Shown: piece after piece, positions 39,844 through 44,517 of the stretch | Layout of the letters: each line of letters begins with the position of its first letter | Numbering within the stretch: the first letter of the stretch is position 1 | Source: Treponema sp. | Lineage (GTDB): Bacteria; Spirochaetota; Spirochaetia; Treponematales; Treponemataceae | Length of the DNA stretch: 44,517 nucleotides | Assembly (NCBI GenBank): GCA_017629095.1 | Contig: JAGBXW010000033.1 | Location: 1 to 44,517 of the forward strand | Reading direction: 5' to 3' | The notes under the pieces: model-generated | Told to the model about the DNA's origin: nothing | The model's input: the letters and a program-made list of their open reading frames with translations, nothing else | Database searches by the model: none | Program-made: the position numbers and the translations under genes

Positions 39844-40263
39844 TCAACTTTCCTGTGGAGTGGCAGAAATAGCTGTAGCCAGTTTTTTGTCTTCTGAAAC
39901 AATATGGTTTTGTAACCAGTCTGCCAAAAAATCGTAGAATTTCTCTACATCGATTTCGGAGCCACGACTGGACTCCGCCATTGTTGTAGTGATGTATGCA
40001 TTAAAAGCCTTATGTTGACTTATATGAGAAGTGGCATCTTCATACCGCGTATCTCTCATAAGTTTTTCTTCGCACGTGAAGTGATAATTAATGTAACCAG
40101 CACACTCTTGCAAAACTGCACTTGCACCGCTATCCCTCACCTCTTGTGGAAGCAACGTTAACTCATACAACTCTTGAACCAGTTCAAACAGACGCTTGTG
40201 CTGACTGTCAATCATGGAATGTCCAACACTGAAACTATCATCCCACGTAATATGTTTCACCAT
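39844..40263 (-). CDS. Bacteriohemerythrin
   Basis: The 139-residue product has the di-iron ligand set: WDDSFSVGHSMIDSQHKRLFELV (two His), INYHFTCEEKLM (HxxxE), SQHKAFNAYI and WLQNHIVSEDKKL (HxxxxD). It binds O2 reversibly in the cytoplasm. AGGGGG lies 5 nt before ATG 40263. It follows nrdG by 58 bp on the same strand and is homologous to the hemerythrin at 43151, on the other side of nrdDG. Its 3' end is convergent with the orphan TetR tail. Confidence 0.93.
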   Translation of the reverse strand: MVKHITWDDSFSVGHSMIDSQHKRLFELVQELYELTLLPQEVRDSGASAVLQECAGYINYHFTCEEKLMRDTRYEDATSHISQHKAFNAYITTTMAESSRGSEIDVEKFYDFLADWLQNHIVSEDKKLATAISATPQES

Positions 40264-40321
40264 AAAATCCCCCTTAGCAAAAACTAAATTGCGGTTTCAA
40301 AATTATCTGAGAACCTTTCTT

Positions 40322-40813
40322 TCATTTGAAAGGAGCCTGCAATATCCGCTGATTTCGCGAACCTCTAAATGGGAGATTCAAATCCTTTTCAGCTTCCACA
40401 AAAGGGCCATCAACTAAAACATCGATACAAGAAAGCATGTTTTCTGTAAAAGTTGTATTGCAACGCCCTGCAACAGAAAGAATATCTTTTTCCAGAATAC
40501 TTCCAGTATAACACCAAATTGTTTTTTTGGGAAACTTTTGTTTTACCCGCTGCAAAAAAGGAGCCAAAACCTGCTGATTTTCTGGTTCAAAGGGTTCCCC
40601 TCCAAGAATAGTAAGGCCACTGATGTAGTCTGGTTCTAGAGCAAGAAGAATTTCATCTTCTGTGGCAGTAGTAAATTCTTTGCCATAGCAAAAATCCCAG
40701 GTTTCCTGATTAAAACAACCAGGACAACAATTTCTGCAGCCAGAAACAAAGAGGCTCACACGCACCCCTTCTCCATTGGCAATATCTGTCTTCTTTATCT
40801 CGCCGTAATACAT
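40322..40813 (-). CDS. nrdG: Anaerobic ribonucleoside-triphosphate reductase activating protein
   Basis: The 163-residue product is a short radical-SAM enzyme. The iron-sulfur cluster motif is VSGCRNCCPGCFNQETWDF (C-x3-C-x2-C, about residues 26-34). FEPENQQVLAPFLQRV and the GGEPF motif (TILGGEPFEP) follow. It makes the glycyl radical in NrdD using SAM and flavodoxin-supplied electrons. It starts 3 bp after the nrdD stop with no strong ribosome-binding site, so translational coupling is likely. Confidence 0.95.
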   Translation of the reverse strand: MYYGEIKKTDIANGEGVRVSLFVSGCRNCCPGCFNQETWDFCYGKEFTTATEDEILLALEPDYISGLTILGGEPFEPENQQVLAPFLQRVKQKFPKKTIWCYTGSILEKDILSVAGRCNTTFTENMLSCIDVLVDGPFVEAEKDLNLPFRGSRNQRILQAPFK

Positions 40814-40816
40814 AAG

Positions 40817-42979
40817 CTACAAGTGCAAGACCCTATCTTTAATTTCCTCGGTGCGACCTTGATTCCAGTACTGGGTACCAATATATCCACAAGTTCTTCG
40901 GGCAACATTCATCTTTGTTTGGTCACGGTTACCACAGTTGGGACACTCCCACACCAGCTTCTCGTTTTCATCGGTAACAATAGTGATTTCTCCCGTGTAG
41001 TTGCAAACCTGACAGCAATCGCTTTTGGTGTTCAATTCTGCATACATGATGTGCTGGTAAATGTGACGCAACAAAGCCATAACTGCTGGAATATTGCCCT
41101 CCATGTTGGGCACTTCCACATAGCTAATGGCACCACCGGGAGACAACTCTTGGAATTGCGACTCAAAGGTAAGCTTGCTAAAGGCATCAATAGGCTCTGT
41201 TACATGAACGTGATAGCTATTGGTGATGTAATTTTTGTCCGTAACACCGGGAATAATGCCGAATCGCTGCTTGAGGCACTTGGCAAATTTATAGGTGGTG
41301 CTTTCCAGAGGTGTACCGTAGAGAGAAAAAGCGATGGTGGTTTCTGAGCGCCACTTGTTGCAGGCAGCATTCAGGTAGGAGAGAATTTCCAAGGCAAAGG
41401 GTGTGGCTTCTGGGTCAGTGTGGGGCTTACCAGTCATACGACGGACAGTTTCCGTAAGGCCAGCATATCCCAAAGAGATGGTGGAATAATTATTGTACAA
41501 AAGCTTGTCGATGGGCTCCCCCTTTTGGAGACGAGCCAAAGCACCATTTTGCCACAAAATTGGAGCAGCATCAGAAAGGGTTCCTTTGAGCCGATTGTGA
41601 CGAGCCATTAATGCACGACGACATAATTCTAGCCGTTCATCAAGAATCCGCCAAAAAGCATCCAGATTGCCATCAGCAGAACAGGCCACATCCACCAAAT
41701 TCAAGGTAACAACCCCTTGGTTAAACCGACCATAAAATTTTGGTTTTCCCGACTCATCACGATAGGGCGTCAGAAATGAGCGGCATCCCATACAGGGATA
41801 ACAACAGCCATCCTTAAGTTCCAGCATTTTCTTTTCTGAAATATAATCAGGCACCATCCGACGGGCTGTACATTTGGCAGCCAATTCTGTGAGGTAATAG
41901 TAGGGGCTACCGTCTTCAATATTGTCTGGCTCCAGAACGTAAATCAGTTTTGGGAAGGCGGGAGTAACCCAGTGACCGCTTTCGTTCTTTACCCCCTGAT
42001 ACCGCTGACGTAAAACTTCCTGGATAATCATGGCTAGGTCTGCCTTTTCCTGAGGATTGCGGGCTTCGTTCAGGTACATGAACACAGACACAAAGGGAGA
42101 TTGACCATTGGTGGTCATGAGAGTTACCACCTGATACTGGATGGTCTGAACACCACGTTGAATTTCTTCTTTCAGGCGACGGTTCACCAGATAGTCAAAC
42201 TGCTCTTGAGTATAAGAAATTCCTAACTCTTTTGCAGACTCTGTCACATCACGAGCAATTCGCTTGCGGCTTACATCTACAAAGGGAGCAAGATGAGTAA
42301 GAGAAATACTCTGTCCACCGTACTGGCAGCTGGCTACCTGAGCAATAATTTGTGTGGCAATATTACAGGCTGTAGAAAAGGAACGTGGCGTATCGATGTA
42401 GGTTCCGCTGATAACGGTACCGTTTTGCAGCATATCCTCTAGATTTACGAGGTCACAGTTATGCATGTGCTGAGCAAAATAATCTGAGTCATGGAAATGA
42501 ATAATTCCCTCTTGATGGGCCTTCACAATATCTTCATCCAGTAAAAAGCGCTTGGTAATGTCCTTGCTTACCTCTCCAGCCATGTAATCACGCTGAACAC
42601 TTACCACAGTGGAATTCTTGTTGGAATTTTCCTGCTTAACTTCTTCGTTGGAGCATTCCAGCAGAGAAAGAATCTGACGGTCTGTGGAGTTGGCCTTTCG
42701 CATCAGTTCATGCTGGTAACGGTAGGTAATGTATTTTTTAGCAATAGAAAACCCACCAGCCTTCATAATTTCTTCTTCCACCAAATCCTGAATGGCTTCT
42801 ACATTCATGGCGGTGTGACTGTGATAGCAAGCAGTGGCAACATTTTCCGCCAGAGCTTGAATTGTTTCTGGGGACAGCTGTTCCTTCAGAGGAACCTCTT
42901 GGTTTGCCTTGGAAATAGCAACTTGAATCTTTGTAAGATCAAAAGCTACTTCTTCACCATTCCGCTTGATAATGTTCAT
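40817..42979 (-). CDS. nrdD: Anaerobic (class III) ribonucleoside-triphosphate reductase
   Basis: The 720-residue product has an N-terminal ATP cone (MNIIKRNGEEVAFDLTKIQVAISKAN), the catalytic barrel (FHDSDYFAQHMHNCDLVNLEDML, GCRSFLTPYRDESGKPKFYGRFNQGVVTLNL), a zinc-binding set CQVCNYTG...WECPNCGNRD, and the glycyl-radical motif RRTCGYIGTQYWNQGR near the C-terminus. It makes dNTPs from NTPs without oxygen. AGAGGTG precedes ATG 42979. It is coupled to nrdG and preceded by a 32-bp palindrome with NrdR-like halves. Hemerythrins flank the pair, consistent with protecting the radical enzyme from oxygen. Confidence 0.97.
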   Translation of the reverse strand: MNIIKRNGEEVAFDLTKIQVAISKANQEVPLKEQLSPETIQALAENVATACYHSHTAMNVEAIQDLVEEEIMKAGGFSIAKKYITYRYQHELMRKANSTDRQILSLLECSNEEVKQENSNKNSTVVSVQRDYMAGEVSKDITKRFLLDEDIVKAHQEGIIHFHDSDYFAQHMHNCDLVNLEDMLQNGTVISGTYIDTPRSFSTACNIATQIIAQVASCQYGGQSISLTHLAPFVDVSRKRIARDVTESAKELGISYTQEQFDYLVNRRLKEEIQRGVQTIQYQVVTLMTTNGQSPFVSVFMYLNEARNPQEKADLAMIIQEVLRQRYQGVKNESGHWVTPAFPKLIYVLEPDNIEDGSPYYYLTELAAKCTARRMVPDYISEKKMLELKDGCCYPCMGCRSFLTPYRDESGKPKFYGRFNQGVVTLNLVDVACSADGNLDAFWRILDERLELCRRALMARHNRLKGTLSDAAPILWQNGALARLQKGEPIDKLLYNNYSTISLGYAGLTETVRRMTGKPHTDPEATPFALEILSYLNAACNKWRSETTIAFSLYGTPLESTTYKFAKCLKQRFGIIPGVTDKNYITNSYHVHVTEPIDAFSKLTFESQFQELSPGGAISYVEVPNMEGNIPAVMALLRHIYQHIMYAELNTKSDCCQVCNYTGEITIVTDENEKLVWECPNCGNRDQTKMNVARRTCGYIGTQYWNQGRTEEIKDRVLHL

Positions 42980-43026
42980 AGCACACCTCTAAATATGATG
43001 GAATAATTAATGTATGAGAATATAAA

Positions 43027-43058
43027 ACCACATATCTAGTGTACACTAAATATGTGGT
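43027..43058. promoter_or_regulatory. NrdR-box-like 32-bp palindrome before nrdD
   Basis: ACCACATATCTAGTGT (43027-43042) and ACACTAAATATGTGGT (43043-43058) are adjacent and nearly reverse complements. Each resembles the NrdR consensus ACACWATATATWGTGT. NrdR boxes are usually spaced by about three helical turns rather than abutting, so the fit is partial. Minus-strand -10-like TATATT lies just downstream. Confidence 0.6.
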
Positions 43059-43150
43059 CATCAAGAAGAGAATATACTACTGATAGTGTTTTATGTCAAT
43101 AAAAAAAGAACGATTTGTTGATTCATTACCAATGCACCAACAACAAGGGC

Positions 43151-43582
43151 TTACTCACCGTATAAAAACATACGGATATGTTCCCCCAACTTCTTATCCT
43201 CTACTGTAATATGTTTTACTAACCAATTTGCCAAGAAGGAATACAATTGTACCAAGTCAATCTTTTTTTCCGTAGAAAAATTTCCTAGCAAAGTAGAAAT
43301 ATACTGATTGAATTCCTGATGCTGCTGAAGATGTGCTTTTCGTGATTCACCTTCGAATTCAACTTCATCCATCAAGCCTTCTTCATTGGAAAAGTGAAAA
43401 AGCACGTATTCAACACATTCTTGGATTAGAGGCTCAATGTGAGAAGCCTCGCAAGAAATATCTGCATCCAATACGTTGTACAATTTGTCAGCTAGCTCAA
43501 ACAAGTGCATGTGCTGCTTGTCAATCATTGGATGCCCAATACGATAACTATCATCCCATGGGATATGTTCCACTTTAGACAT
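43151..43582 (-). CDS. Bacteriohemerythrin, paralogue
   Basis: The 143-residue product has the same iron-ligand pattern as the gene at 39844: WDDSYRIGHPMIDKQHMHLFELAD, VLFHFSNEEGLM, HLQQHQEFNQYI and WLVKHITVEDKKLGEHI. Both begin with a His/Trp-Asp-Asp core, and are homologous over their length. AAGGTGG precedes ATG 43582. The nrdD palindrome and promoter region lie between it and nrdD, so it is probably a separate transcript. It may bind O2 or detoxify NO around the reductase. Confidence 0.93.
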   Translation of the reverse strand: MSKVEHIPWDDSYRIGHPMIDKQHMHLFELADKLYNVLDADISCEASHIEPLIQECVEYVLFHFSNEEGLMDEVEFEGESRKAHLQQHQEFNQYISTLLGNFSTEKKIDLVQLYSFLANWLVKHITVEDKKLGEHIRMFLYGE

Positions 43583-43660
43583 TTCTACAATACCACCTTT
43601 ATCTCATCACAGAGATTTAAATTGCAATCTATACTCCTGTAGCAGGAGATTTGCGGCACT

Positions 43661-44517
43661 TTACCCCAGCTTTATCACCAGAGCACCGCTTTTTTTGTCC
43701 CGTCGTGGGGAACTTGGTTCCTGCACATGAAGCAGTTGACCGGAAGCCAAACTTGTGGCAGATTCCACCAGCACTAAGCCCTGCTGACTGCAGCCGTAAT
43801 AACCAGTCCGCTCTCCTGGCAATTTAATAGGCTCAGAAATCACACGGATTTCCAGCTGACTTTCCTTTGCAGGAGATTTGGATGCGAAGGAGGAAGCCAG
43901 CACAAAGGCCAAGCTTGCCCGCTCCTTGGGAAGTCCCGCACGAGAAGACAATTTTTGCAATTTTTGGGGAGCATCCTCGGTGGAAAAGGTAAAGTGACAC
44001 CACTTGTTTCCACGGCCACCGTCCATGGGACAAGGACACCCCTTGCCTTCCGCTGTACCTTCTGTCCACTCCATGCCCTTGGGACAGGGAGAAACAACAG
44101 TCAGGCCCTTTCGAGCCAAGGCTCCACGAAAAGCTGTAAGGAACCGAACAGCAGGTGGCGTTCCAGGCTCCACCACCAGCACCTGGGCAGAAGCTTCTTT
44201 GTAGTGCATGATGATATCGGCAGCACGTTTGGCGGTAAACTCTGGTGGCTTACCAGATTCTTCCACCACCTCGTTAAAGACATTGGCAGCCGTTACCAAG
44301 TGAGCTCGTTGTCGCACAGATTCTCCCAGCTCTCCCTTCACCCGAATGATTCGCCAGGGCTCCAAAGCCTTTTGCCCCGAACCTAAATCGGCAATGGTTC
44401 GGGCGGCAATGGCAAGGTAGAGTTCTTCACCAAGGGACAGGGCTGTTTGGGAATGATCTAGGCAATACCAGGTGAGTTTTTTTTCCCGTAAATCGGGACG
44501 AGCAAGCCACAAGGCAA
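43661..44517 (-). CDS. Rsm22-type small-subunit rRNA methyltransferase-like protein (5' end outside the window)
   Basis: The frame is open to the right edge, so the product (at least 285 residues) is incomplete at its N-terminus. VLVVEPGTPPAVRFLTAFRGALARKGLTVVSPCP is the Rsm22/METTL17 core, with the E-PG-T SAM motif, and the downstream cysteines C-P, C-P-C and WCHF match the iron-sulfur-type cluster positions recently recognised in that family. SFASKSP and RTGYYGCSQQGLVLVE follow. It probably binds SAM and acts on, or helps assemble, the small ribosomal subunit. It is convergent with nothing visible; its promoter is outside. Confidence 0.8.
   Translation of the reverse strand, partial: ALWLARPDLREKKLTWYCLDHSQTALSLGEELYLAIAARTIADLGSGQKALEPWRIIRVKGELGESVRQRAHLVTAANVFNEVVEESGKPPEFTAKRAADIIMHYKEASAQVLVVEPGTPPAVRFLTAFRGALARKGLTVVSPCPKGMEWTEGTAEGKGCPCPMDGGRGNKWCHFTFSTEDAPQKLQKLSSRAGLPKERASLAFVLASSFASKSPAKESQLEIRVISEPIKLPGERTGYYGCSQQGLVLVESATSLASGQLLHVQEPSSPRRDKKSGALVIKLG

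Noticed and set aside
40823-41347. 174-codon antisense frame inside nrdD
   Set aside because: nrdD on the minus strand has the zinc cysteines and glycyl-radical motif in this stretch.

Overview
The window looks like chromosomal DNA of a host-associated spirochete, most likely Treponema or a close relative. I infer this from gene content only: a moderately AT-rich genome, tandem beta-barrel outer-membrane paralogues, a Y_Y_Y/propeller class III cyclase, ApbE and CAP-family lipoproteins, truncated haemoglobin and bacteriohemerythrins beside an oxygen-sensitive class III ribonucleotide reductase, and a fragment of the Rpn/PD-(D/E)XK family that is abundant in treponemes. No rRNA, tRNA, CRISPR array or complete insertion sequence was found.

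Layout. 1-1350: repeat- and hairpin-rich DNA with an Rpn C-terminal remnant and one small unknown gene. 1352-3200: an HU-like protein (minus) and an AT-rich orphan protein with a HEPN-type RNase motif, separated by operator-like repeats. 3250-10000: an AT-rich surface-polysaccharide island (TupA-like ATP-grasp, four glycosyltransferases, Wzx flippase) whose genes alternate strand. 10050-14600: an AAA-ATPase/PD-(D/E)XK gene bracketed by 42-bp repeats, a DUF3990 ADP-ribosyltransferase-fold gene with an overlapping unknown partner, and a Wzi-like outer-membrane protein. 14700-19520: an adenylate cyclase receptor split by a one-base frameshift, beta-carbonic anhydrase and ApbE. 19540-20370: MntA/HepT toxin-antitoxin pair. 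20440-23150: operon rsmE - HExxH protein - secreted protein. 23420-27260: two tandem outer-membrane paralogues and a CAP lipoprotein. 27350-28780: truncated haemoglobin and a membrane-anchored propeller-like protein. 28820-29145: a candidate type I toxin locus. 29226-32108: restriction-modification cluster (EcoRI-type adenine methylase, DUF262/HNH protein, divergent HTH regulator). 32208-33997: RlmL-like methyltransferase and TetR regulator. 34094-39511: six-gene iron/metal-chelate ABC operon with two substrate-binding lipoproteins and two paired amidotransferase-fold proteins. 39844-43582: nrdDG bracketed by two bacteriohemerythrins. 43661-end: 5'-truncated Rsm22-type gene.

Three cross-cutting patterns stand out. 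First, accessory modules are bracketed by diverged direct copies of a neighbouring gene end: the ABC operon by a 100-bp copy of the TetR 3' end whose three differences are all synonymous, MntA/HepT by a copy of the apbE 3' end, and the AAA/PD-(D/E)XK gene by 42-bp repeats. This suggests homologous replacement at (mostly convergent) gene junctions. Second, several genes without a Shine-Dalgarno have a sigma70-like promoter whose -10 box ends 6 nt before the start codon, predicting leaderless mRNAs. Third, the ABC operon promoter lies between two near-identical DtxR-like palindromes and drives a gene set, including two GATase1-like proteins, that I do not recognise as a described transport system.
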